Source: Lactifluus volemus (Eukaryota; Basidiomycota; Agaricomycetes; Russulales; Russulaceae). Taken from it: 64,000 nucleotides of DNA. How positions within the stretch are numbered: position 1 is the stretch's first letter; each line of letters starts with the position of its first letter. Where the stretch lies: NCBI GenBank assembly GCA_022376515.1, contig WTXI01000043.1, positions 1-64,000 on the forward strand, read 5' to 3'. Of this stretch, positions 1 through 10,934 are shown piece by piece. A model generated the notes under the pieces. It was not told the origin of the DNA, did not search any database, and saw only the letters and a program-made list of their open reading frames with translations. Both the position numbers and the translations under genes were made by a program.

Positions 1-895
1 AAACCACCGAGGTTTCCGATGATTAACGATGTCACACCGCAGATTTGGCTTATCGGAAATACATTGTCGGACCTACTTATCGCTAGCACAATGATTTATC
101 ACGTAAATAGGCAAATGTCCCTTAGAGTGGATTGTTCAAAACTGACTACTTTCCTGCAGCTGCAAAAAAGACGCAGGGACTTGGGCGGCTTGTTCAGCGA
201 CCATGCTCTGCTGAGAATCGTTAGAGTGATTATTGAGAGCAACATATTGACAAGCACGTATATTCCTGGTGCCTACGCGCCGACTCGTCTTCTGATGACC
301 TTACGGTACAAACAGCAACCGTTAGTATTGTTGCACTTTTGATGGTCGTCGTATTTCCTGTGGGTATTTTTTCGACTGTTGTCAGCCCTTTGACCTGACC
401 CTGTGCCAATGTAGGGCGAGGCTTATCAAATATGCCCGTGAGACGCTGCCTTCATCCTACTAGTCATCATCTAACTATCTGCCACTCAAGAATGGCCATT
501 CTTGGAAAACTGTAAGATTGTTACTATTTCTTTCTACATCCGCTCGTGTATGTATGGATAACCTCGACAGGTACTCTAACACACTTCTCGTCTCTCTCAA
601 TAATCGCATCTCAATCCGTGAATCTGTGGCCACCAGTGGACTAACATTCAGGACTCTGCCCGTGACCTCTATCGGCCATCGATCTGAGCACAGTTCGGAT
701 GCCATGATTATGCGGCCGCCAGCTGCAAAGGCGTATAAGGCGAGGACACTGGCAGACAACGAGGAGCACGAGAAGATGGTCGTTCTAGTGACGCGTGAAA
801 CTCAGTCGGTCAGTCAAGGCGCGGGGGGCGAAATCTTTGAGGGACAGGATCGGAAGTCGGACTGCGGCGAAGAACGAGTCGAAAAAAAATGGTGA
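1..895 (+). CDS. DUF6534-type membrane protein, copy A (5' end outside window)
   Basis: This is the 3' part of a multi-exon gene. Exons match the intact copy D at 15.9 kb one for one: a helix exon reading WLIGNTLSDLLIAS (about 44-108), a basic loop ending in ESNILT (about 166-253), a short helix TVSIVALLMVVVFP (316-360), the mini-exon MAILGKL, and a last exon opening YSNTLLVSLNN and ending in a hydrophilic tail at 895. In the family these are multi-pass fungal membrane proteins of unknown function. The visible exons have no internal frameshift. The intron at 254-315 has a GC rather than GT donor, while copies B and D have GT there. The start and first helices lie upstream of the window. Confidence 0.7.
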
Positions 896-3201
896 TTATC
901 CTAGTGGGGGCTTTCGCGGCTCTTTTATATACACACAAAATACGGTTTAGATAAATTTATTGAAATCCATTAGGAGGTTCGTTTCGGGTCTCCCGGGTGT
1001 CTCGTGAAGGTCCCGCAGTCTGCGGCTGTCGGCTGCTGCGATGATGGTAACCGAAGAGCAAACTTAACGGAATTAAAAAGAAATGCAGCACTAGTAACGC
1101 GTGAAGTTGAAGGAGGTGGTGACTATAGCAACGATCTTCGTTAAGCCAGTTTTTGCTAGTAGTGGCGCATATAATAAACACCACGTTCCCGGACCGGAGA
1201 GCCGAGTCGGGGCGTCGCTCGGACAAGTCGACTCCAACCCTCCGGCCGATTTTGTTTTTGGTGTGGGGCGTTTCTCTGTATTCAATTGACTATAATCGTA
1301 CTACTACGTGCCAGTGGTAGACATTGTGATTTGTACAAGGGTTTGTAGTAACTGCTGCTAATATCGTTGACCTCAGGCTGACGTCGTCTAGCCGTGATGA
1401 TGCAGCGGGCTTGCCTTGCCAGAACATGGTGTATCAAAAGTTCTTCTCCCTCCAAGTTACCGTAAGTTCTGCTGCTACGTAGCATTTTAATTATGTCTTG
1501 ATCCTCGTCGCTTATAGTCGCAAAAATGCAGATTCTAAGATAAGCCCGCTACGACGGCTGCATAGATCTCAGGTCTCAGCGCTCAGCGGCGGACAGTCGT
1601 GAGAAGTCGTGATAAGCTGGCTTGAGTGATCAATTCTCCGAGGCGTGAGAGTGATCAGGGTGTTCCTGGTGGCGATGGACAGCTTGAAGCACGTTGATTG
1701 TAAGCTCCGAGTCCCCGACACCTGTGGTAGTATCATGACGACTCACTGGCATACACCTACAGTGGCATAGCCCGGGGAAATCTGATCTAGAGGTTCTCAG
1801 ACCCACAAATCTTGCATTGACCCCAAATGTCGCATCGAGTGATGCTGTCTTCAAGGTTAGAGCCCTCGCTATCGCAACTGAAATGACTCGCGACTTGCAA
1901 AAGATTCGCAGTCCTCTCCATCTCTGCACCTACATATTCTACCATACTTCTAAGTTACCTATCCACAGATTTCCACGAAAATCCAGATACTTAGCACACT
2001 ATTTGTGGCCCTATCTCTGGCGTCCTTTCTACACACGCCGAGGCATCTGGGCCAGCCCAAATTATAAATGGTTACCCGCCTCCTTAAGCTTTGAGTCTAT
2101 TGAGTGGCTCAAAAGCATTGGTACCGAAGCTGTTACCTCCGCCGCCCTCGGGGTCACTGGCACCACCCTCCAACCAATGTGTTGATCATTCTCCTACAGG
2201 ACGTCACCCGCCTGCAGGCATCAAGGAACTGGCAATAGCTATGGCATCATGACCCTCGGCTCGCCCCATCCTACCGCGCCCATCACCACCCACGAAGCAA
2301 ACAGCTGCCTGACTTCGTCTAGGGCAGTGCAGACTCATCTCGGCCAGTTTTGTGTGCTGCCATCTCCCACTCACTGATTATGCCCTTACTGGCGGGTCTT
2401 CATCGCCTGCGTGACTGTAACCCCACGTCTATCGACATGGCCTAATACCAGTCCAAACCCGTCCACACCCTCACCCATCCTCCCCGTTTCCCAGACAGGC
2501 CATGAGCGTCAGTTCACTCCGACCGTCTCCACACTCTCCATCAACGTTATCATTATCTTCTGCATGAAGTCAAGTGGGGCTTCCACCACAAACATCACTA
2601 TCGAGACAGGTCTATGTATGGCTGTCGACTTGGAGGCACTGGCAAGATTCACCATTGGACAACAACACCTTGGGCCACCCAAGCCCGACTTTCCCACTCA
2701 CTTTCCTTCGTATTTGTGGTATGTATATGTATTGTACTGTATGAATGCAGATTCAAAAAAAGCACTCTACTATTACATGGGATACTCATGGCATTTCCTC
2801 AGTCGTTTCTTCGGAAGACTGAGGTGAGTATTGCTAGTAGTGGCTTGCGCTTTCTCACTGGCAAGACAAAGATATATCAACGCGGCGTCGTCAACAGTAT
2901 CTAGCAGACTACTGTATCTAAAAGTCCGAGATGCAGGCCGAATCATAATTGTTCAAGTACGAGGACGAATATGATCGCTCAGGCTGTGAAGACCGGAGGG
3001 TGGGTATCGCTGTGTCCTTTAAGGGCTCAAAACCACGGAGCTGCACACACACCGTATCCACACGCTCAATCACTTTTTGATGTCGTTCCCTTGGAAATAT
3101 GATGCTACTGTCGTGTCGAATGACTCGAACGAACGGATGTTTGGCTGACTGGGTCCAAATCCGGATATTCCGGTCCGAGGTTTGCTCAACGCTCAGTCAG
3201 T
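896..3201. other. Intergenic stretch between copy A and the LINE pair
   Basis: I see no gene here that I can support. Open frames on both strands (for example 2411-2827 on the + strand) have no recognisable domain and no splice-supported partner. There is no clear inverted repeat or LTR pair. The right edge at 3202 is the first copy of the LINE target-site sequence. Confidence 0.4.
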
Positions 3202-3215
3202 TACTGTGTGGTCTA
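3202..3215 (+). repeat. Target-site duplication, copy 1 of 3
   Basis: The 14-base sequence TACTGTGTGGTCTA stands directly before the first LINE-derived element. Identical copies follow the poly(A) tails at 5747-5760 and 8344-8357, as expected of target-primed insertion. Confidence 0.85.
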
Positions 3216-5717
3216 GGGGGGACCTTGAAACCAAACCACCACCATGGTTTGGCAATCCCTCGCTTCGGCGAGGGCAAGGTTGAGGAAGAGCACAACTCAC
3301 TCTCGGAGACCAAACCCGCCCCCCAGGAGACGACCACTCCAGAAATATATAAACCAAAAAATACTCTCAGACCCAAGAGAACCAAACGGGAGACCACACG
3401 GGAGACCCCCCCCCAGACTACCCAACCAACCAGACATAAACCCTATAAACCGTAACATAAACAAAACACCCCCCCCCCTGTAGTAACCACCCATAGCAAT
3501 AGAAATCATAATCAGTGAAGTACTGAACGCTCGAGCCCTAAACTACCCCCCCCCAGGAAACCGACCACAACCCCCCAACACAAATCCGAATCCCAACCCC
3601 CTGAAAAGTAAGGTACACTATCCAAAATGGTAGCCACCCGTCCCTGACAGCACACGCCGAACGCTACAACAGCCCTTAACCAATCCACCCCAACGGAAGA
3701 GAGCCCTCGCTGAACCCCTCTCAGAACAAACCCCGAAGAGAACAAATGACCACCCCCGCCCAACCCCTGAAAAACGCCGACCTCGAGGTGTGGGGCTCCC
3801 ACTGGAAAACAACGACCGCCGCTCCCCGGCCCACACCACACTCCCTGTCCCACCTGTCTTGCAAGCTTTCGGGCTCAAAGGCCCTGAGAGAGCTATCTCC
3901 TCTATCCTCATCTGCCTTCTCACTGGGGCACGCCTTTACTGGCCCATACACTGCTAGATCCCACCCCGATATCTGCCACGCTGTCTCGCAACAGCCACGA
4001 GTCTGAGATCTCCACTCTAACCTGTTCTATCACATACATGTGAGTGCATAGTCGTTTGACAGTCGTTTCATTTGCCCTGATATATGGCCCCTGAGGAACC
4101 GTCAACACCTTCGCTCGGACGTTATGGTCACATTCCACCCTCCGTTTACCTCCCGCCCAAAGGCGCGCCAACCACGCTACTTCTTCATCACTTTTGACAC
4201 GTTGACTCTAGGACAACCCGGGGCTGATAAAGCCAGTGAGTTATGACCACATTCGACTCGTCACCTCCTAGATGCACCGACAGATGGCACTGGAACATTC
4301 GACGCCCCTCTCTTGGGGTCTGATACGGACAGCAAAAATGGCGAAGCCAATATATGCTCTGCTCGGTACAGCTATGAGTCCCGGCGACTACGTTCGCGTT
4401 ACGAGGACATTCCTAGAAGTTTTCAAGCAGGTCACCTGCCCGATCATTGTACGCCCAGCATGGGCTCATCTGCGGAAGTCAATGCCCAGTCACAGGATGA
4501 AATAGTTGTTAAGCTCAAGGAAGATCCCCAAGCGCACCCGTCAGAGTCACACCTGTTGTGAATTAGAGACGATAGCACCCGCCGTCCGCTCTCACGTTCA
4601 GTAACCGTATATCACCAGCTACCCCCGTGGAGCCCGCTCTCTAAACAGGTGAGCACATCATCACTGCGTACCCCTCCACCCCGAAGCGTGCCACGACATC
4701 TTCCGTCCAGTCGACACCGACTCTTCATTGCCCACCCCCTGCAACACAGCCCAAGGAGACAAAACGTGGAACCGAGCCCGCCCCGTGAGCAGATTGCTCC
4801 ACATACAAATATCTACTGTACTCTCCTCTGCCCCCCCACATATATATATCAATCCCACTCCACGGGGCCTGCGCCCTTGTTGTATTTACATTGCAATACA
4901 CAAATACAGATCCCGAAAGACATAAACACCCTACCTCCCCCTATTATTGCTGGATCATCATGCTGCCCAAGATCCTGTTATGACTGAATATTTATGACCA
5001 AAAAGATGATACCCGAGCTATATGCAAACGCAAGGAAGGTGCAAAGAACGGCGTTGAGGATGGCGCCCTGGACCGGCGTGACAGAACGCTCCACCTGTTC
5101 AGATACCCTGGAAAACCCTAGCCCGAAGCAGCTGGCCACTTGAAGACCAAACGTGGCCCCAGATCTCCCTAGGAACCACCCTAGGATGCAGCCTCCTCTC
5201 CTTCCCTTCGGAACCCCAAACCCAGAACCCCCCCGCCACGCGGTCCGAACGAGGGGCAACCAGACTCCTACAAATCCTGTGGAGAAGCAATCCACCTAAT
5301 ATGGGTCCTACGCTGCGAAAGAGTAATCCATGACACTCACCACTCCTGCGAGGATATAAGAAGACGCTGGAGAAACATCATCAACAAGAAGCTAGCCGAT
5401 GATAAGATAGCGGCGACAAAAATCTTACAGAACAAAATCAGCGATAACAAGGGTTAAAATGACCTGGGAAGACGCCCTTGCAAAGAAATTCCAGGATCTA
5501 CATCCAAACTGGATAACTCGAGATGAGGTTTTTTAGTGGGTAGTAAACGCGGGAATACCGCCTCCTGAGCCCCACACTACCCCGCAACAGGGGTGTGCGT
5601 AAACGCATTTTTTGCCCTCCCTCCGAGACCGGACCACTACGGCCCGCTTCAGCGCATTAGGTTAGAGCTGTTAGGTAACATAGTTACTATCTTCGTCTAC
5701 CTAATACATCGCTTGTC

Positions 5718-5746
<29 letters not shown>
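3216..5746 (+). mobile_element. LINE-derived element, copy 1 (frameshifted, poly(A)-tailed)
   Basis: A 2.5 kb non-LTR element starts with a G run and a strongly foldable leader. It ends in a run of about 28 A (about 5718-5746) and is followed by the target-site duplication. Near its 3' end (about 5040-5460) it encodes a relic of the C-terminal part of a LINE ORF2 protein, including RLLQILW and WVLRCERAIHD-like text. That frame is broken here by a missing base near 5110 and by further indels around 5280-5300. Copy 1 also lacks about 50 bases that copy 2 has near 7300-7350. No reverse-transcriptase catalytic FxDD box or endonuclease is visible, so the copy cannot be autonomous. Confidence 0.8.
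3222..3280 (+). other. Structured 5' leader of LINE copy 1
   Basis: ACCTTG (3222-3227) can pair with CAAGGT (3275-3280), enclosing two perfect hairpins: CCAAACCA/TGGTTTGG (3231-3238 with 3245-3252) and CCCTCGC/GCGAGGG closed by a TTCG tetraloop (3257-3263 with 3268-3274). The same fold is kept in copy 2 with one loop substitution. A 5'-terminal structured RNA, possibly a self-cleaving or translation-initiating element as known from other LINEs, is an inference. Confidence 0.5.
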
Positions 5747-5749
<3 letters not shown>

Positions 5750-5760
5750 TGTGTGGTCTA
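5747..5760 (+). repeat. Target-site duplication, copy 2 of 3 (between the two elements)
   Basis: TACTGTGTGGTCTA lies between the poly(A) tail of copy 1 and the first G of copy 2. Its presence at this junction separates this arrangement from simple template jumping. Confidence 0.85.
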
Positions 5761-8310
5761 GGGGGGGACCTTGAGACCAAACCACCACCATGGTTTGGCA
5801 ATCCCTCGCTTCGGCGAGGGCAAGGTTGAGGAAGAGCACAACTCACTCTCGGAGACCAAACCCGCCCCCCCAGGAGACGACCACTCCAGAAATACATAAA
5901 CCAAAAATACTCTCAGACCCAAGAGAACCAAACGGGAGACCACACGGGAGACCCCCCCCCAGACTACCCAACCAACCAGACATAAACCCTATAAACCGTA
6001 ACACAAACAAAACACCCCCCCCTGTAGTAACCAGCCATAGCAATAGAAATCATAATCAGTGAAGTACTGAATGCTCGAGCCCTAAACTACCCCCCCAGGA
6101 AACCGACCACAACCCCCCAACACAAATCCGAATCCCAACCCCCTGAAAAGTAAGGTACACTATCCAAAATGGTAGCCACCCGTCCCTGACAGCACACGCC
6201 GAACGCTACAACAGCCCTTAACCAATCCACCCCAACGGAAGAGAGCCCTCGCTGAACCCCTCTCAGAACAGACCCCGAAGAGAACAAATGACCACCCCCG
6301 CCCAACCCCTGAAAAACGCCGACCTCGAGGTGTGGGGCTCCCACTGGAAAACAACGACCGCCGCTCCCCGGCCCACACCACACTCCCTGTCCCACCTGTC
6401 TTGCAAGCTTTCGGGCTCAAAGGCCCTGAGAGAGCTATCTCCTCTATCCTCATCTGCCTTCTCACTGGGGCACGCCTTTACTGGCCCATACACTGCTAGA
6501 TCCCATCCCGATATCTGCCACGCTGTCTCGCAACAGCCACGAGTCTGAGATCTCCACTCTAACTTGTTCTATCACATACATGTGAGTGCATAGTCGTTTG
6601 ACAGTCGTTTCATTTGCCCTGATATATGGCCCCTGAGGAACCGTCAACACTTTCGCTCGAACGTTATGGTCACATCCCATCCTCCGTCTACCTCCCGCCC
6701 AAAGGCACGCCAACCACGCTACTTCTTCATCGCTTTTGACACATTAACTCTAGGACAATCCGGGGCTGATAAAGCCAGTGAGTTATGACCACATTCGACT
6801 CGTCACCTCCCAGATGCACCGACAGATGGCACTGGAACATTCAACGCCCCTCTCTTGGGGTCTGATACGGACAGCAAAAATGGCGAAGCCAATATATGCT
6901 CTGCTCGGTACTGCTATGAGTCCCGGCGACTACGTTCGCGTTACGAGGACATTCCTAGAAGTTTTCAAAGCAGGTCACCTGCCCGATCATATGTACGCCC
7001 AGCATGGGCTCATCTGCGGAAGTCAGTGCCCAGTCACAGGACGAAATAGTTGTTAAGCTCAAGGAAGATCCCCAAGCGTACCCGTCAGAGTCACACCTGT
7101 TGCGAATTAGAGACGATAGCACCCGCCGTCCGCTCTCACGTTCAGTAACCGTATATCACCAGCTACCCCCCGTGGAGCCCGCTCTCTAAATAGGTGAGCA
7201 CATCATCACTGCGTACCCCTCCACCCCGAAGCGTGCCACGACATCTTCCGTCCAGTCGACACCGACTCTTCATTGCCCACCCCCTGCAATACAGCCCAAG
7301 GAGGTGAGACCCTGAGCCACCCTATCAAAAACGACCCATGTGTACATCCCAGACAAAACGTGGAACCGAGTCCACCCCGTGAGCAGATTGCTCCACATAT
7401 AAATATCTACTGTAGACTCTCCTCTGTCCCCCCCCACATATCTATATCAATCCCACTCCACGGGGCCCGCGCCTTTGTTGTATTTACATTGCAATACACA
7501 AATACAGATCCCGAAAGACACAAACACCCTATTACTGCTAGATCATCACGCTGCCCAAGATCCTGTTATGACTGAATATTTATAACCAAAAAAGACGATA
7601 CCCGAGCTATATGCAAACGCAAGGAAGGTGCAAAGAACGGCGTGTTGAGGATGGCGCCCTAGACCAGCGTGACAGAACGCTCCACCTGTTCAGATACCCT
7701 GGAAAGACCCTAGCCCGAAGCATCTGGCCATTCGAAGACCAGACGTGGCCCCAGATCTCCTTAGGAACCGCCCTAGGACACGGCCTCCTCTCCTTCCCTT
7801 CGGAACCCCAAACCCAAAACCCCCCCACCACGCGGTCCAAACAAGGGGCGACCAGACTCCTACAAATCCTGTGGTCAGAAGCAACCCACCTAATATGGGT
7901 CCTACGCTGCGAAAGAGCAATCCATGACACTCACCACTCCTGCGAGGATATAAGAAGACGCTGGAGAATCATCACCAACAAGAGGCTAGCCGATGATAAG
8001 ATAGCGGCGACAAAAATCTTAAAGAACAAAATCAGCAATAACAAGGGTTAAAATGACCTGGGAAGATGCCCTTGCAAAGAAATTCCAGGATCTACATCCA
8101 AACTGGATAACTCGAGATGAGGTTTTTTAGTGGGTAGTAAACGCGGGAATACCGCCTCCTGAGCCCCACACTACCCCGCAACAGGGGTGTGCGTAAACGC
8201 ATTTTTTGCCCTCCCTCCGAGACCGGACCACTACGGCCCGCTTCAGCGCATTAGGCTAGAGCTGTTAGGTAACATAGTTACTATCTTCGTCTACCTAATA
8301 CATCGCTTGT

Positions 8311-8343
<33 letters not shown>
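5761..8343 (+). mobile_element. LINE-derived element, copy 2 (poly(A)-tailed)
   Basis: This copy is nearly identical to copy 1 and begins at the same base of the element. It ends in about 33 A (8311-8343) followed by the third target-site copy. The two copies differ by scattered substitutions, homopolymer length changes and one indel of about 50 bases. The shared 5' boundary and the absence of most of ORF2 suggest a short non-autonomous derivative mobilised by a full-length relative, rather than two random 5' truncations. Confidence 0.8.
7611..8051 (+). pseudogene. LINE ORF2 C-terminal remnant (post-RT region)
   Basis: An open frame of about 146 residues inside element copy 2 carries LLQILWSEATHLIWVLRCER followed by a basic region with RRRWRIITNKRLADDK. 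This matches the C-terminal region that follows the reverse transcriptase and RNase H part in Agaricomycete LINE polyproteins. There are no upstream palm motifs in the element, so this is a remnant. The homologous frame in copy 1 is broken. It is not expected to encode an active enzyme. Confidence 0.65.
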
Positions 8344-8346
<3 letters not shown>

Positions 8347-8357
8347 TGTGTGGTCTA
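8344..8357 (+). repeat. Target-site duplication, copy 3 of 3
   Basis: TACTGTGTGGTCTA follows the second poly(A) run directly. After it the sequence returns to unrelated flanking DNA. Confidence 0.85.
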
Positions 8358-9328
8358 ACCTCGTCATCTGCTCTGACGCCTTAGTGAAAGCTTCGTGACG
8401 GAGCTGACAGATTTTTGATTGAAACCAAAAAAAAAAAGGGAACTAAAACCGAGCACCTGACAGTGCAAGTGGGCATCAGAAGTTGGCTGCAGTCAGTTTT
8501 TTTCTACTGACTTGGTTGACTGGCTTCCGATATGTGCGTCGCAAAGCCTATCATGCGCAGCAATTATATTCCGCATGTTGGGCTAGACTTGTTGCGTGGG
8601 GCGCAATGTAACCCGCGTCAGAGGCTCGCATGAAAGGAGCTCCGGTGCGTCGTGCCGTCCCGATAACGTACAAACCGATTACGGGAATGGGTTTATGTAG
8701 ATTGGCGCTAGCTCATCAGGTTTCTGTCAGAAACTACAGTATATGAATTGACTTTCAAGGCAGTACCCTCTCATGACGGTATCCACTTTAGCTCACCACT
8801 GGCAGTACATCAGAAGGCTCAAGTAATCAGCCGGAAATTTCAGTAAGCCATGTGCAGCCAACCGCGAAATTCAATTGACTTCAAGTTCTGTGAAATTTTC
8901 TTCAGATATGGCTTCATTCTCTCCTGCGTGTACACTATGAAATTTTCGCTTCCTCCAGATGGGATTACTTTACAGTGTTCGTTTATTTATTGACAGGTTG
9001 TCCTTGATTCCCCTCCTATCCTTCGGCCGACCAATTCCTGCAATCCATCAGCGCTTACGGCCACAGGCTGTACACGGTAAGCAACGAACCTGAATGCCGT
9101 CACTAGAGTCCGTCCGTGATCAGTGTTTTGGCTCCAACACCATTTAGGTAGACAATGTCCTTCGGTGATGAGTCAGTCCCGAGTACGCAATTCTGACTTA
9201 TATTTTCCAACGCCAGCGGCAGACTGAGTTCCCTCAATCCCTATCTTCAAGCTCTCACTGAAGCTTGGCTTTTGACCAGTTGACCCTTTGAGCTGTGTCT
9301 CATAAACTCGTTCTCGATCCGGTACATC
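8358..9328. other. Intergenic, upstream of copy B
   Basis: I see no gene, no element and no convincing repeat. The region ends at the start codon of DUF6534 copy B and presumably holds its promoter, but no clear TATA or other box can be supported. Confidence 0.35.
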
Positions 9329-10934
9329 ATGTCGACTTCTTCAATTCCCACAAACATTGCTGAGGTGTAAGTTTTGTGCCTGACACCCATTCTCCCAGAA
9401 TCGTCTATCTGACCCTTGACCCTGTTCTTAAGTGCTGCTCCCGGCGTACGTGCCGTTGTTCACCAATTGACCGCCCACGCTGATTACGCTCCTACATTAG
9501 CTTCTGGGTACCGTTTGGAATTGGATGTTGTATGGGGTTTTGCTCGTCCAGGTTTGTGAGTTTGCCATCACATCCTCTGTATTATTATTTGGCCTATTCA
9601 TCACATGGTCAAGATGTGTACATATACAATTTCCCAGGAGATAGGAAACTCCTCAAGCTACTCGGTCCGTAATCTCTTCATCGACCTCGCAACCTTCTCA
9701 ATGACCACTCGTACAAAGTGTACACCATTTTTTTACTGGAAACATTACAAACAGCATTCACTGGCGCGGACCTATACTACTGGTTTGTCTCCGGCTTTGG
9801 AAATATAAATCACCTCGAGGCTCCCTACTTGTCTTCCTTCGATGTCCCAATTATCGGATCCGTAGTGTCTCTGACCGTTCAATTCTTCTTCGCATACCGC
9901 GTCTGGGTGCTTAGTGACAAGAAATCCTCATGGTTATGCGTGCTTATCTGTATTGTGAGTCAGTCATAAAATTCCGACCTGAGACCCATAAACATTTGTC
10001 AGTGCTCTCTTGTTAATGCATCAGCGGCATTCACTGGGGGTGTCTACGTGAGTCCTGTTCATCGTATGTTTTTACCCCGACTCAAATGATAGCAGACGCA
10101 CATAATCCAGAGATTCCCTAGAGGGTGGACGCTTAAGGTCATTTCACTGGTAAAGCTCTCATCTCCCCAAGCTACTAGTACCTACCTACCTGTTTAATAA
10201 CGATGCCAACAGACATGGCTCACCGCAAATACGCTGGCCGACATCCTGATCACCGCGGCAATGCTCCACTACGTAAATATATTATGACGCACTAAATCTG
10301 GAAGGACATTTCACTGACTTCTCTTCGGACCACTCACAGATAGGAAGACGACGCAGGCTTGGAGATGGGTACTTCGGTGACCATGTACTATCGAGAATCG
10401 TACGATTGACAGTTGAGACCAACGTATTGACGAGTACGTATGCTCTCGATTTTAATTGCAATATTCATTGTATATTCTTTCAGCTACCGACGCGATCATA
10501 TCATTGTTGATGATTTCCATATTCCCCGTGTGTTTTTATTTTTGACTGCCTTTCGTTCTGTGACTGATCCAGTATCTTGATATAGACCAAGAATTGGTAC
10601 ATTTGCCCGTAAGTGTCAAAACACCCATGTCCATACCGCCGTCTGATTCCCGGCTCTCAGAACCGCCATCCTTGGGAAATTGTCAGTCCATCATTGCTCC
10701 ATAAATTTCTTATGACTAATATTAGGCAAATATTGCTGTAGATACTCTAATTCGTTGCTCGTTTCACTTAATAATCGCATCTCTATTCGCGATGCATCAA
10801 TCGGCAGAGGAGCCGTAGTCGAACCCAGATCTGAAGCTGTTACGTACGGTGGCACCGCTCCATCTAGGCCAGCTGTAGAGCCGGTGCATATTGAACTAGA
10901 GAAAGCTCGACCTAGTTCACAGATATCTCGGTAA
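9329..10934 (+). CDS. DUF6534-type membrane protein, copy B (one frameshift)
   Basis: The exon series parallels the intact copy D: MSTSSIPTNIAEV at 9329, LLGTVWNWMLYGVLLVQ, then DVYIYNFPGDRKLLKLLG, TLQTAFTGADLYYWFVSGFG, SLTVQFFFAYRVWVLS, TWLTANTLADILIT, RRRRLGDGYFGDH, ISLLMISIFP, TKNWYICP, TAILGKL, and a last exon opening YSNSLLVSLNN with TAA at 10932-10934. A single base is missing around 9661-9668 relative to copy D (74 bases against 75), which breaks the frame in the fourth exon. All other exons and splice sites look sound, so an assembly indel is as likely as a real lesion. Function of the family is unknown. Confidence 0.65.

Noticed and set aside
3297..3951. Long Gly-rich open frames on the - strand of the LINE-derived elements (repeated at 5843-6493)
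   Set aside because: They are complementary shadows of C-rich element sequence, identical in both copies because the DNA is duplicated. They show no domain and no start context.
5718..5746. Poly(A) run considered as a simple microsatellite
   Set aside because: The LINE-like 3' end before it and the target-site copy after it show that it is a retroelement tail.
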